The notes under the pieces were generated by a model. The model did no database searches and had not been told where the DNA came from. It worked only from the letters and a program-made list of their open reading frames with translations. 64,000 nucleotides of DNA, taken from the NCBI RefSeq assembly GCF_000179555.1, contig NZ_AECZ01000002.1, positions 62,001 to 126,000 on the forward strand, in the 5' to 3' direction. The DNA is from Solidesulfovibrio fructosivorans JJ] (GTDB taxonomy: Bacteria > Desulfobacterota > Desulfovibrionia > Desulfovibrionales > Desulfovibrionaceae). Below are positions 53,887 to 63,418 of this stretch, in pieces (the stretch's first letter is position 1; each line of letters starts with the position of its first letter). A program made the translations under genes and the position numbers.

Positions 53887-55257
53887 TTACCCTATCATCA
53901 TGCCCTGCTCGGGCCAGCGGTAGCGCAGGGGTTCCTGGAAGGCCTGGAGCACCGAGAGGAAAAGGATCGGGCCAAGGCGTCCCACGAACATGAGCAGGGT
54001 GATGGCGATCTTGCCGGCCGGCGTCAGGGTCGGGGTGATGCCCGTGGACAACCCCACCGTGCCGAAGGCGGAGACGACCTCGAAGAGGATCTCCAGGAAC
54101 CGGCCGCCGGATTCCACATGCGGGGCCACCGCCCCTTCGGTAAAACACAAGAGCAGCACCGCGCCAAGCACCATTCCGCCGGCGAGCACGGTCAGGGTCA
54201 CGGCCCGGTCGATGCCGGCCTCGTCCACGGCGAAACGGCCGATGACGGCCTGGCGGCGGCCGAACATGCGCGACTTGCCGAAAGCGCACAGCACGGCGAA
54301 CGTGGTGGTCTTGATGCCGCCGGCGCAGGAGCCCGGGGAGCCGCCGATGAACATCAAAAAGACCATGATGACGAGCGAGGCGTCGGCCATGCGGCCGATG
54401 TCGAGGGTGTTGAACCCGGCCGTGCGGCAGGTGACGGACTGGAACAGCGCGGCCATGGCCTTGTCCGCGACCGACAACGCCCCGTAGCGGTCGCCCAGAA
54501 ACTCGCCGAAAAAGATCATGCCCGCCCCGGCCAGAATCAAGACGGCCGAGACCGTGAACACGATGCGGGAATGCCAGGACAGGCGAAACACGCGGGTTTC
54601 GCGGCGGAAAAAACGCGCAACGCGCGAACGGGCCGCCCGGTAGCCCTCGATGAGCACGCCGAAGCCCAGGCCGCCGCTGACGATCAGCCACATGAAGACG
54701 CAGTTGATGCCCGGGTTGCCGACATAGGAGGCGAGGTTGTCCTCGCGCAGGGCGAAGCCCGCGTTGCAGAAGGCGGATATGGAATGGAACACGGCCGAAT
54801 AGGGCGCGAAACCGACCGGGTCGAGGACGTACAGCCCAAGCGCGCCCACGGCCTCGATCACGGCCGTGACCAGCGCCATGCGGGTGAGGAAACGGCCCAG
54901 GTGGAAGGTCGTGTCGTGCAGCAGGCTTTGCCCCACGGCGATATGGTCGGCCAGGGAGACCCGACGTCGCCAGAGATAGAAGATGAGCGTGGAAAAGGTC
55001 ATGATGCCGAGTCCGCCGAGCTGGATCAGGGCCAGGATGACGGTCTGGCCGAAAAGCGTGAACCGGGTTCCGGTATCGACCACGGTCAGTCCGGTGACGC
55101 AGGCGGCCGAGGTGGCGGTGAAAAGCGCGTCGAGAAACGACACCGCCCCGCCCCGGCAGCTTACCGGCTGGTGCAGCAAAAACGCGCCGACGAGGATGGC
55201 CCCGGCGAACACGTGGATGGGCAGCGCCAGGGGCGCGAACAGTTTCTTATGCCACAT
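53887..55257 (-). CDS. trkH: Potassium uptake membrane subunit TrkH/KtrB
   Basis: 456 residues with about eight to ten membrane helices. Four pore-loop repeats each carry the selectivity Gly: SAACVTGLTV, SISAFCNAGFAL, SVTCRTAGFNTLD and VSAFGTVGLSTG. The length is that of KtrB rather than the longer TrkH. Sodium- or proton-coupled K+ uptake in the inner membrane, gated by the TrkA encoded next. The start ATG is in MWHKKLFAPLA. First gene of trkH-trkA-obgE. Confidence 0.93.
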   Translation of the reverse strand: MWHKKLFAPLALPIHVFAGAILVGAFLLHQPVSCRGGAVSFLDALFTATSAACVTGLTVVDTGTRFTLFGQTVILALIQLGGLGIMTFSTLIFYLWRRRVSLADHIAVGQSLLHDTTFHLGRFLTRMALVTAVIEAVGALGLYVLDPVGFAPYSAVFHSISAFCNAGFALREDNLASYVGNPGINCVFMWLIVSGGLGFGVLIEGYRAARSRVARFFRRETRVFRLSWHSRIVFTVSAVLILAGAGMIFFGEFLGDRYGALSVADKAMAALFQSVTCRTAGFNTLDIGRMADASLVIMVFLMFIGGSPGSCAGGIKTTTFAVLCAFGKSRMFGRRQAVIGRFAVDEAGIDRAVTLTVLAGGMVLGAVLLLCFTEGAVAPHVESGGRFLEILFEVVSAFGTVGLSTGITPTLTPAGKIAITLLMFVGRLGPILFLSVLQAFQEPLRYRWPEQGMMIG

Positions 55258-55614
55258 GGGGTCCGAAGGTAGCGCAGGGAACGTCGATTCTCCAAGGCCC
55301 CGCGCGCCAAAAAAATGGGGGGCTCGGTGGGAGCCCCCGCGCGGGAGATGAAGGAGAGGTCAGAACAATAGGGAGGTATTGTCTGCTCTGGGTCCCCTAA
55401 TATCCAAATCCCGTGCCAATACATTCGATAAGATTTTCTCTTTTTATTCAAGCATGTTGACAGGATAAGTAAATATGTATAGGTTCCTGTCGCGTCAGAA
55501 AAGTGTCCTGTTTTACGGTAAAACCGGAGATGTTGCTGCAAAATGGGAAAATCGTGACGCCAAACCGAGTGGCGCTTGTACGGCAAGCGTGCGCGCTTGC
55601 CAAGGGAAAAGAAA
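55258..55614. other. AT-rich intergenic region upstream of trkH
   Basis: No gene. It must hold the trkH promoter; on the minus strand TTGGCACGGGATTTGG resembles a sigma54 site but has GG instead of GC at -12. On the plus strand TTGACA (55457-55462) is followed by TATAGG at 15 bp, with no gene to serve. A perfect hairpin GGCAAGCG-TGCG-CGCTTGCC lies at 55582-55601, next to the bipartite repeat. Confidence 0.4.
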
Positions 55615-55780
55615 CCGGGGGAAAACCTTTCTTGCAGAAAGGTTCTCCCCCCGGGCCCCCTTTCCAAAGATTTACAGCGGTTACAGAGCGGTATCGTTTA
55701 GTCGCCTGTAACCGTTAAAAGTTTTGGGGCGGGGAGAGCGCGAGAGGGGAACCCTTTTTCAAAAAGGGCTCCCCTCTCGC
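55615..55780. repeat. Bipartite hairpin repeat, copy 3 (inverted)
   Basis: Here B precedes A: hairpin B 55615-55654 (CCGGGGGAAAACCTTTCT stem), central dyad CGGTTACAG/CTGTAACCG, hairpin A 55740-55780. Hairpin A lies 21 nt beyond the stop of the minus-strand HDOD gene. The adjacent trkH gene points away, so this copy is not between converging genes. Confidence 0.85.
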
Positions 55781-55800
55781 ATTCGCTTCCATTTCCCTTC

Positions 55801-57069
55801 CTACTTCTCGTCCGGCAGGAAAACGCGGATGATATCGTCGACCTGGGCTTCGGCCGCGGCCACCACGTCGGGCAGGCGCTCCACGGGCACGTCCAGGGTG
55901 TCCCAGGCGGCCGGGGACAGCGGCGGGGCGTAGACTTCGCCGCTCGAGCCCAGGCCGAGGGCCCCGACCATGGCGTCCGCCGTGTGGGTGAGGGCCGGCA
56001 TGGGCATGCCCATGTGGGAGAGGTTGCCGTGGTGGTGGCGCACCGCCTTTTCCAGGCTTTCCGGAAAGCGCCATTTGCGCAGGAGCATGCCGCCGAGGGT
56101 GGCGTGGTCGAAGCCGAAGAGGCGTTTCTCGGCCTCGCGCAGCAGGATGCCTTCCCGCCGGGCCAGGGCGAGGGCGTGGGCGGCGTGGCGGGCCACGTTG
56201 CGGTAGAGCACCAGCCGGCCCATGTCGTGGAGGAGTCCGGCCACGAACAGCCGCTCCACGTCGAGCCCGGCCTCGGGGCCGGCCAGGGTCGAGGCGATCA
56301 CGCCGCAGCCGACGCTGTGCTTCCAGAAGGCGCGCATGTCCACGAGCCCGCTTGGCAGGTCCTTGAAGATGGCGATGACCGAGATGCCGAGCGCCAGGGT
56401 GGTGAGCTGGCGGCTGCCGACGATGGTCACGGCGCGCGACAGGGTGTCCACCTTGACCGGGAAGCCGTAGAAGGCGCTGTTGACCAGGCGCAGGAGCTTG
56501 GCGGCCAGGCCCGTGTCCTTGCCGAGGGCGTCGGCCGCCTCCCGGGAGGTGCTGTTGGGGTCGTTTAACACCTCGTTTATGCGCACGAAGACGTCGGGCA
56601 ACGAGGTGAGCTTGGGGTCGGATTCGATGATGGCCATGGGGCCGGGCGCCGGCGTTTCCGGCGCGGGCGGCAGCAGGTCCGCCGGTATCGGGCCGGGCAG
56701 GGACAAGCTGGCCGGGCCCCGGCAGACGAGTGTCCTAGCCGCCCGGGCCAGGCTCAGGTCGTAGAGCGCGGCCATGGCCGGATGGGCGAGGTCGGCATGG
56801 ACGAAACGCGGGAGCAGGAGTTCCTTGGCCTCCTCGATCGCCTGGCTGTCCGGCGTGGTCTCCGGCGCGATTTCGGACGCTGGAAACTGCTCCGCGTCCT
56901 CGCTGCGGCAGACCGTGGCCGCGCCGACGCCCCAGACCGGGAACAGGCGCAGATGCCGTTCGGTCAGAACGGTTTGCTCCGGCAAAAGCAGCGTGCCGTC
57001 CCGCCGGCACACCGGCTCGGCCAGAATCATGCCCGCGGCAAGGGCGGCAAGGGGAAGGCTTGTGTTCAT
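55801..57069 (-). CDS. HDOD-domain signalling protein
   Basis: 422 residues from MNTSLPLAALAAGM. A N-terminal region of about 170 residues with a regulatory-looking beta part (ILAEPVCRRDGTLLLP) precedes an HDOD domain (about 180-370): LRLVNSAFYGFP, VTIVGSRQLTTLALG and FVAGLLHDMGRL, where the HD pair is kept; HHHGN follows. HDOD proteins usually act in signalling with receiver or c-di-GMP partners and most lack phosphodiesterase activity. In-frame codons further upstream have no ribosome site. Confidence 0.85.
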   Translation of the reverse strand: MNTSLPLAALAAGMILAEPVCRRDGTLLLPEQTVLTERHLRLFPVWGVGAATVCRSEDAEQFPASEIAPETTPDSQAIEEAKELLLPRFVHADLAHPAMAALYDLSLARAARTLVCRGPASLSLPGPIPADLLPPAPETPAPGPMAIIESDPKLTSLPDVFVRINEVLNDPNSTSREAADALGKDTGLAAKLLRLVNSAFYGFPVKVDTLSRAVTIVGSRQLTTLALGISVIAIFKDLPSGLVDMRAFWKHSVGCGVIASTLAGPEAGLDVERLFVAGLLHDMGRLVLYRNVARHAAHALALARREGILLREAEKRLFGFDHATLGGMLLRKWRFPESLEKAVRHHHGNLSHMGMPMPALTHTADAMVGALGLGSSGEVYAPPLSPAAWDTLDVPVERLPDVVAAAEAQVDDIIRVFLPDEK

Positions 57070-57229
57070 GGCATGGCCCCGGGAGGCGCGCACGGGCGGC
57101 CTGTTTGTCTCTTTGAGATAGGTATTCCGCGCGATTGTCAAGGAAGGCGGGCCGGGCCGCGCCGGCCCTGGAAAACGGACTGTACATTTTTCGGCTCGCC
57201 GCTACCATGCCGCCGGGAGCGTACACCAC

Positions 57230-58240
57230 ATGGTCAAAAAGCCGCTTGCGGTCGTGATGAGCCTCGATGTCGAGGAAGAGGGACTCTTTTCCGGTTCCTA
57301 CCCTCGGGAGGGGGGAGGGCTGTCCAATATCCCCCGGCTGCGAAAGCTGGGCTTCCTGCCCCGGGACTTCGGCCTGCCGCTCACGTTTCTGTGCGATTAT
57401 CCGGTGGCCGTCGACCCGGCCAGCGGCGAGACGATTCGCGACCTCGTCTCCCGCTTCGGCGGCGAGATCGGGGCGCATCTGCATCCCTGGAACACGCCGC
57501 CCTTTCCGGACATGCCCTGGCCCGAGCCGGTATCCACGGCCGTCATGCCCCTGGACGTCTTCCGGGACAAGCTGGCGACGCTCCAGCGGGCCGTGGCCGC
57601 CTTTGCCGGGGCCCCGGCCGTATCGTTCCGCATGGGCCGGTGGAACCTTTTCAAGCGGGCCATGGCCGTGCTGCCCGAGGCCGGTTTCCTGGTCGATTCG
57701 AGCGTTGCCCCGTTGCGCCATGTGCCGCGCGGGCCGGACCATTTCCTGGCCCCGGCCGATCCGTACTGGCTACGTCCGGCCGGGCCGGAGGGCAAAAAAC
57801 TGCTCGAAGCGCCGACCACCCAGGTGCCGCTGGTGCCGGGAACGCCGCGACTGGCCCATGCCTTGGCCGGGCGGTTGCCCCGGAAAGCCGGGGACGCTGT
57901 GCTCGGGGGATTCATGAAAACCGCCACGCTCGGGGTCAATCCGGTCTGGATGCCCGAGGCCACCATGCGGCTGGCCGTGCGGACCCATGTCCGGCGCGGC
58001 GGCAGGGCGATCACCCTGTTCTGGCATTCCTCGGAGCTTTTGCCCGGGGCCAGCCCGCATTTTCCGGACGAGGCGGCGGTGGAGGCGTTTTTGGCGAAGG
58101 TCCGCCGCTTCGCCGGCTGGCTGCGGCGGACCTTCGACGTGCGCGGGACGACGCTCAAAGAGCTCGCCGGGCCGGCGTTCAGCTGGCCTGACAGGAGCCG
58201 TTCGTCGTCTCGTCCTTGTAGTACGGGGGAGTGGGGCTAG
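57230..58240 (+). CDS. Polysaccharide deacetylase-like (NodB-type) protein
   Basis: 336 residues. Motifs of the carbohydrate esterase 4 fold: [14 protein letters not shown] near the N-terminus (metal-binding Asp13) and [13 protein letters not shown] (the HxxxH-like region), then [10 protein letters not shown] and [11 protein letters not shown]. It probably removes acetyl groups from a surface glycan or is a related hydrolase. Cytoplasmic by sequence. The 3' end overlaps the convergent GT2 gene by 62 bp, so the last about 20 residues may not be conserved. Confidence 0.72.
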   Translation: MVKKPLAVVMSLDVEEEGLFSGSYPREGGGLSNIPRLRKLGFLPRDFGLPLTFLCDYPVAVDPASGETIRDLVSRFGGEIGAHLHPWNTPPFPDMPWPEPVSTAVMPLDVFRDKLATLQRAVAAFAGAPAVSFRMGRWNLFKRAMAVLPEAGFLVDSSVAPLRHVPRGPDHFLAPADPYWLRPAGPEGKKLLEAPTTQVPLVPGTPRLAHALAGRLPRKAGDAVLGGFMKTATLGVNPVWMPEATMRLAVRTHVRRGGRAITLFWHSSELLPGASPHFPDEAAVEAFLAKVRRFAGWLRRTFDVRGTTLKELAGPAFSWPDRSRSSSRPCSTGEWG

Positions 58241-58994
58241 ACAGGCTGCGGCCGTTCTTGTCGAAGATGGGGTAGCTTTTGCGGCCCCACTTCTGGAGGC
58301 GGAACTGGACAGAGGTGGCCAGCACGCCGAGGCCGTAGGTGCAGCTGCGGCGGAAGTTGATGGACGAGGCCTCCTCGAAGTACTTGGTCGGGCAGGACAC
58401 CTCGCCGATGCGGAAGCCGAAGTAGATGGTCTGGGCCAGCATCTGGTTGTCAAAGACGAAGTCGTCGGAATTTTCCCAAAGCGGCAGGGTTTCCAGCACC
58501 TTCCGGGAGAAGGCCCGGTAGCCCGTGTGGTATTCCGAGAGCTTGGCCCCGAGCAGCAGGTTCTGGCTCAAGGTCAGGAAGCGGTTGGAAACGTATTTGT
58601 AGAGAGGCATGCCGCCGCGAAGGGCCGTGCCGCCGAGGATGCGCGAGGCGATGACCGCGTCGTATTCGTCGCTGGTCACCAGATTGGCCATGGCCGGGAT
58701 GATCTTCGGCGTGTACTGGTAGTCGGGGTGGACCATGATGACCACGTCGGCGCCGGTCTTGAGCGCCTCGGCGTAGCAGGTCTTCTGGTTGCGTCCGTAG
58801 CCCCAGTTTTGTTCGTGGCGGAAGCAGCGCAGGCCAAGCCTTTGCGCCTGCTCAATGGTGTTGTCCCGACTGCAATCGTCGACGAGGATGACCTCGTCGA
58901 CGATGTCCTTGGGGACTTCGTCATAGGTGCGTTCGAGGGTGGAGGCCGCATTGTACGCGGGCATGACCACCACCACTTTTTTTCCGTGCATCAT
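58179..58994 (-). CDS. GT2 family glycosyltransferase (DPM1/polyprenyl-phosphate type)
   Basis: 271 residues. GT-A fold: [26 protein letters not shown], the metal/donor motif VHPDYQYTP and the acceptor loop [14 protein letters not shown]. No membrane segment, as in soluble DPM synthases that make dolichyl- or polyprenyl-phosphate mannose/glucose. It could supply the donor for the membrane mannosyltransferase encoded next upstream. The first of two ATG codons has GGAG at suitable distance. Confidence 0.85.
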   Translation of the reverse strand: MMHGKKVVVVMPAYNAASTLERTYDEVPKDIVDEVILVDDCSRDNTIEQAQRLGLRCFRHEQNWGYGRNQKTCYAEALKTGADVVIMVHPDYQYTPKIIPAMANLVTSDEYDAVIASRILGGTALRGGMPLYKYVSNRFLTLSQNLLLGAKLSEYHTGYRAFSRKVLETLPLWENSDDFVFDNQMLAQTIYFGFRIGEVSCPTKYFEEASSINFRRSCTYGLGVLATSVQFRLQKWGRKSYPIFDKNGRSLSSPTPPYYKDETTNGSCQAS

Positions 58995-59135
58995 GGGTTG
59001 TCGCTCCAGGGGGTCGCCGGATCGAAAATGAAACGGCGGAATGCGCCGCATGCAGTGACGCGGCCAAACGAGGCACTAATCCCGAAATCGGGGTGTCTGT
59101 CAACCTTTGCCGGGGGGGAGGATGGCGAAGAGGGT

Positions 59136-59301
59136 GCGAGAGGGGAACCCTTTTTGAAAAAAGGGTTCCCCTCTCGCGCTCTCCCCTCCCCAAAACGTTT
59201 AACGGTGACCGGTATGATAGCGATATCATATTGTAATTATTAAAAGTCTTTGGAAAGGGGGCCCGGGGGGAGAACCTTTCTTCAGAAAGGTTTCCCCCCG
59301 G
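59136..59301. repeat. Bipartite hairpin repeat, copy 4
   Basis: Hairpin A 59136-59177, then a divergent centre (CGGTGACCGGTATGATAGCG onward), then hairpin B 59263-59301 (CCGGGGGGAGAACCTTTCT stem). Hairpin B lies 21 nt beyond the stop of the mannosyltransferase. With its flanks it fills the 327-bp gap between the two glycosyltransferase genes. Confidence 0.85.
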
Positions 59302-59321
59302 CTCTTCTCCCCCCGACTCCA

Positions 59322-62285
59322 TTACATGCGTTCCCGAAGCGGCCAGCCCAGGGGCGGCGGTTCGCGGGTGGGCAGCACGGCGCAGGCGTTCGGGCCGTCG
59401 CTTTGGGCCGGGACCACGCTTGCGGGCAGGGGCAGTCCGGCGAATCCCGTGTTCGCGAGGCCCACGTCCAGGCTGAGCCGTGTTCCGGGGGCGCTCCACA
59501 GTTGCGCCCCGCCGCCGGACAGGGCGAAGCGCACGTAGAGTTTTTCCGCCGGATGGGGCAGGCGCACCTCCCGGGCCATGCGCATTTTGCCGCCGTACCA
59601 GAAAAAATCCCCCGCGCTGCGCAGCTCTCCAAGCACGTGGTATGTCGCGCCGTCCGTGGAATAGGTTGCGCGCACGCGGTTGTGTCCCGTGCCGTCGGTC
59701 AAGACGCGCGGATACCAGGCCAGGCGAAAGCCGGTGATGGGGGCGGCGCCGGGGGCGGCGGTCACGGCGTAGGTCAGAAAACACGGCGCGTCGCCGGCGC
59801 AGGTAAGGGCGGGCGAGCCCGGCACGGCGGCCACGGCGTGGTCGAGGAGCGTCTGGGAGAGCAGGGCGGAAAGCGGCGCGTCGAAGCCCGGGGAAAAGTG
59901 GACCAGCCCTTTGCCGTCGGCGTCCAGGAGCAGCTTCGATCCGGCCGGGGCGGCGACCGGCAGGGTGAGGCGCGTTTTCCCGACGCGGACCGTCTGGCCG
60001 GCGAGGTCTCCGGAGGCGACAAGGCCCCTGGCGGTGATCGCCCGGCCGAAGCCGGGGAGGACCGGGCGCGGTGCGGACGATACGCTGGTGAAGGGGTGGC
60101 GCAGGCCGGGGTCGAAGTATCGGGCGCGGATATTGCCGGCGGCGTCGGTCAGGGTCGCGACCGGCGCGTCGTCCGGGTAGGTGGCCAGATAGGCGGCCAG
60201 GGCCTCGGGGCCGCCGAGCGACAGGTCCGGCCGGTCCGTGTCGGCGAAGCCGAAGAGCGTCTCCCCGCCGAGGACCGCCGCGCCGTCGAGGCCCGGCAGC
60301 ACCCGGGTGTTGGCCGCGATGGCCGTTGCCCGGCGCTCCCAGACCGGCCTGACGGCAAGCGTGGGGGGCGAGGCCGGCGGGGCGAGGCGCAGGCCGGCGA
60401 ATTCCAGCGCGCCGTCCACATGGCCGGGGTCGAGGCCGAGGGCGATGTAGACAAGCCCCGTGGCCGGGTCCGGAGCGGGCAAGTCCACGGTGAGGCGCTT
60501 ATGCGTCGTGCCCGGGGCGAAATCGGCCGCCCGGACCGTGGCCGCCGTGACCAGGGCGTTCGGGTCCGTGCCCACGGCCACCGTGGCCGTGGTTTCCGGC
60601 AGGGAGGCCTTGCCCGGGCGCAGGGAGAAATCCACCGTGGCCCGCGCCTTGGCCTGCCCAAAGCCGGGCGGGGCGGCGAAGGCGAAAACGGCCCGACCCG
60701 GAATGCGGCAATCGTACAGGGCCAGGGTGGCGTAGCCGAGGTCCGGGGCCATGTTGTCGGCGCTGTAGACGTCGGCGAAAAAGGACAGATCGGCGAAGTC
60801 GGCGGCGTAGGGGACGTCCAGGGGCAGGGGGGACCGGTTGACCACGCCGCCTTTGGCGCTGTCGGCCCAGAAGCTCTTGGCCACGGGCACGAGGCCGGCA
60901 AGCGGCCGTTTGTGCACGAGGTCGTCCGGGGTGAGCAGGAAAAAGCGGCGGTAGCGGCGGTCGGGCAGGGCGGCGGCTGTGCGGAACGCGCCGCGCAGAT
61001 ACCAGTCGGCGACGATCTTCAGGTGCCGGTTGCGGTAGTAAAACAGCCAATCCACGTTGTCCTTGGCCGCGATCAGGTCGGCCAGCACGCTTTTGATGCT
61101 CGGGCTGTCGCGCTTCACGTAGATGGGCAGCGTCTCGAAGGTGGGCATGGAGCAGGCCGCGGCCAGAAGCACGGCCAAGGCCGTGACGCTTTTGGCGGAC
61201 AGGCGGCGAAACAGCGCGCATACGGCCTCGATGCCGCCGGCGGCCAGGTAGACATAGAGAAAGAAGATATTGACCAGATAGCGGATGGAGACATGGATTT
61301 GCGTGGGCAGGGCGGCGGCCATGCCCAGGGCGCAAAGGGACCATATTCCGAGGGCGCAAAGGGGCCGCAGCCGGCCCATGGCGATGTGGCGCGCAAGCCC
61401 GACGCCGGCCAGCACGGCCAGAAAGGCCGGCCAGGGCGCGCCGCCCTGGTAGTAGGCGGCGGCGAAGGCCTTGAGCACGGCGGCGAATCCGGCCGAATCG
61501 AAACGGTCGCCTGTGGGGCCGTCGGCATGGATGGTGCGCACCTGGAAGATGTGGGCCGGCAGCCAGGGCAGGTAGGCCGCGAAGACCGCCACGGCGCAAC
61601 AGGCCGCTTTTGCCAGGAGCCGCAGGGCCGCCCGCCGCTCGCGTCGCCACAGCAGGGCCGCCCTTGCCGCCACGATGAGCCCTTCGGCGAAAAACGTGGC
61701 CGCGGCCAGGTACGACGCGTAAAACATGAGGATATTGGCCAGGGTGAAGCCGATCCAGTCGCGCCGCCGGCCGGTCGCGGCCAGGGCCCGGGACAGGAAA
61801 TAGAGCCCGAGCAGGGCGAAAAGCAGGTAGAGGGCGTAGGGCCTGGCCTCGCGCGAATAGTGGATGTGGAAAAGCGACAGGGCGCAGAGGGTCGCGGCGG
61901 CCATGGCCGTGGTGTTGGAAAAAAGCCGCCGGCCGAGCAACCAGACCACGGGGATGGTCAGGGTGCCGGCGATGACGCTCGGGAGCTTCACCGCCCAGTC
62001 CGTGGCTGGGAAGAGGACGAGGCTTGCGTGCACGAGCAGGTGGAAAAGCGGCGGCGAGGAGTCGAGGCTCACGTCGCTCGGCCCCTCGAAGGCCAGCGAC
62101 GGCAGCATGTCGCGAAGCGGCCAGGAGGCCCGGCCGAGCGTCACGAATTCGTCCCACCACAGCCCCACCACATCCAGGGCGTAGAGCCGCAGCCACAGCC
62201 CGACGAGGGTCAGGCCGGCGATAAGGGCCCAGTCGGGCCCGAGGGAAAAGGCGCGACGCGGCGCGTGGCTGTCGGCAAAGGTCAT
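59322..62285 (-). CDS. Membrane glycosyltransferase, mannosyltransferase-like (GT-C, PMT/ArnT type)
   Basis: 987 residues. The N-terminal about 430 residues hold eight to ten membrane helices with the GT-C signature WWDEFVTLG (about 43-51), RDM and DSSPPLFHL, as in Dol-P-mannosyltransferases. The C-terminal about 550 residues are a large periplasmic part (Ala/Pro/Gly-rich, beta-rich) without assignment. It probably transfers a polyprenyl-phosphate-linked sugar to an exported acceptor; the nearby DPM1-like GT2 could make the donor. The ATG overlaps the 3' end of the Sel1-like gene. Confidence 0.8.
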   Translation of the reverse strand: MTFADSHAPRRAFSLGPDWALIAGLTLVGLWLRLYALDVVGLWWDEFVTLGRASWPLRDMLPSLAFEGPSDVSLDSSPPLFHLLVHASLVLFPATDWAVKLPSVIAGTLTIPVVWLLGRRLFSNTTAMAAATLCALSLFHIHYSREARPYALYLLFALLGLYFLSRALAATGRRRDWIGFTLANILMFYASYLAAATFFAEGLIVAARAALLWRRERRAALRLLAKAACCAVAVFAAYLPWLPAHIFQVRTIHADGPTGDRFDSAGFAAVLKAFAAAYYQGGAPWPAFLAVLAGVGLARHIAMGRLRPLCALGIWSLCALGMAAALPTQIHVSIRYLVNIFFLYVYLAAGGIEAVCALFRRLSAKSVTALAVLLAAACSMPTFETLPIYVKRDSPSIKSVLADLIAAKDNVDWLFYYRNRHLKIVADWYLRGAFRTAAALPDRRYRRFFLLTPDDLVHKRPLAGLVPVAKSFWADSAKGGVVNRSPLPLDVPYAADFADLSFFADVYSADNMAPDLGYATLALYDCRIPGRAVFAFAAPPGFGQAKARATVDFSLRPGKASLPETTATVAVGTDPNALVTAATVRAADFAPGTTHKRLTVDLPAPDPATGLVYIALGLDPGHVDGALEFAGLRLAPPASPPTLAVRPVWERRATAIAANTRVLPGLDGAAVLGGETLFGFADTDRPDLSLGGPEALAAYLATYPDDAPVATLTDAAGNIRARYFDPGLRHPFTSVSSAPRPVLPGFGRAITARGLVASGDLAGQTVRVGKTRLTLPVAAPAGSKLLLDADGKGLVHFSPGFDAPLSALLSQTLLDHAVAAVPGSPALTCAGDAPCFLTYAVTAAPGAAPITGFRLAWYPRVLTDGTGHNRVRATYSTDGATYHVLGELRSAGDFFWYGGKMRMAREVRLPHPAEKLYVRFALSGGGAQLWSAPGTRLSLDVGLANTGFAGLPLPASVVPAQSDGPNACAVLPTREPPPLGWPLRERM

Positions 62286-62854
62286 GGCGCGGCCCTGCCG
62301 TCCAGGTTGGCGTCGAGGGTGGCGCGCTGGGCCGGGGTGAGTTCCCGAGCCGCCGTGGCGGCGGCGTCCCTGGCGGCCTTGGCCTCACCCGGCGAAAGTC
62401 CGGGCAGGCGCAGGGCCCGGCCCAGGTGCCAGTAGGCCCAGTACGGATCGGCCGGGACGCCCCGGCCGGCAAGCAGGGCCTGCCCGACGGCCAGATAGCC
62501 CTGTGGCGATCCGGCCCGGGCGGCCCGGAAAAACCAGGCAACGGCCAGGGTGGGATCGGGCGTCCCGTCCGCGCCTTCCAGGGCGAGCTGCCCACGGACC
62601 ACGGCCGCGCCGGGGTCGCCGGCGCCGTAAGCCGCCTCCAGACAGGCGGCCGCGCCGGGAACGTCGCGGGGCGCGGCGGAAAGAAGGGCTGTCGCGGCCG
62701 CGACCAGAGCCTTGGCGTCGGCGGTTTCCCCCGCACCGGGACAGGCGGCGGCAAAGGCCGTCGCGGCCGCCAGCAGGACGCAGCCAAGGGCCGCGCAAAG
62801 GGCGGCAAGAAGGCGACGGGGAGCGCAATCGGCGGAAAAAGACGGTTGCGGCAA
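62282..62854 (-). CDS. Secreted Sel1-like repeat protein
   Basis: 190 residues, probably starting at TTG; no ATG is available near the N-terminus. A signal peptide runs to about residue 36 (AFA-A). The mature part has two Sel1-type helical repeats (AYGAGDPGAAVVRGQLALEG; AGSPQGYLAVGQALLAGRG). Sel1 repeats mediate protein-protein contacts. The stop overlaps the start of the membrane glycosyltransferase by 4 bp, and cheD lies 3 nt upstream, so it is coupled to both. Confidence 0.7.
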   Translation of the reverse strand: MPQPSFSADCAPRRLLAALCAALGCVLLAAATAFAAACPGAGETADAKALVAAATALLSAAPRDVPGAAACLEAAYGAGDPGAAVVRGQLALEGADGTPDPTLAVAWFFRAARAGSPQGYLAVGQALLAGRGVPADPYWAYWHLGRALRLPGLSPGEAKAARDAAATAARELTPAQRATLDANLDGRAAP

Positions 62855-62857
62855 GAG

Positions 62858-63418
62858 CTAGGACCTTTTTTCGTGGGGATACTTGCAGGCGGGCCTGCCG
62901 TTGTCTTTGCCGAGCATGCGCACGAAGATCTCGCCCGTGGTCGAGGCGAAAACGATCTTGCGGCCGCGCTCGCCGCCCACGTTGGAGGCGGCCACCCGCA
63001 GTCCCAGTTCGGCCAGGGTGGCGAAGGCGATCTCCACATTGCGCCGCCCGACCGAAAGCTCGTCGGCGAAAAGGGCGCAGGCGCCGCCGAACACCTTGCA
63101 CTCGATATGGTGCAGCGGCACGCCGCGATAGGTGAGCCGGTGGACCATAGTGGTGATGGCCGAGTCCACGAACTTGTAGGGCGTGCCCTCCGCGCCCTGA
63201 AGGCGATATTCCGCCGCCCTGGGCAGCAGGGCATGAAAGATGGCGGCCAGGCCGTGCCTGGGCGCGAAGAAGGTGACGGACACGCAGGACCCGAGCACGG
63301 TATGGGCCATGGTCGGCCGCTCGTAGAGTCCGCCTTGGGCCACGTTGAGGAAGGCCACGTTATGGCCGGGAAATCTATCTAGAAGGCCTTGCATGGGGGG
63401 GATCGTTTTCGAAGTCAT
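62858..63418 (-). CDS. cheD: Chemoreceptor glutamine deamidase CheD
   Basis: 186 residues. CheD deamidates Gln to Glu in chemoreceptors and can bind CheC. The catalytic Cys45 (LGSCVSVTFF) and His62 (AIFHALLP) are 17 residues apart as in other CheD proteins; Thr40 lies where the active-site Thr is expected. The start chosen lies inside the 3' end of the receiver gene (44-nt overlap) with GAGG upstream; a later ATG (MQGLLDRFPG) is possible. Confidence 0.9.
   Translation of the reverse strand: MTSKTIPPMQGLLDRFPGHNVAFLNVAQGGLYERPTMAHTVLGSCVSVTFFAPRHGLAAIFHALLPRAAEYRLQGAEGTPYKFVDSAITTMVHRLTYRGVPLHHIECKVFGGACALFADELSVGRRNVEIAFATLAELGLRVAASNVGGERGRKIVFASTTGEIFVRMLGKDNGRPACKYPHEKRS

Noticed and set aside
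55382-55420. sigma54 promoter for trkH
   Set aside because: TTGGCACGGGATTTGG has the -24 part but GG in place of the essential GC at -12.
59250-62435. A 1061-residue open frame on the plus strand opposite the membrane glycosyltransferase
   Set aside because: Gly/Arg/Gln-rich, without domains, and antisense to a protein with a clear GT-C signature and membrane helices.
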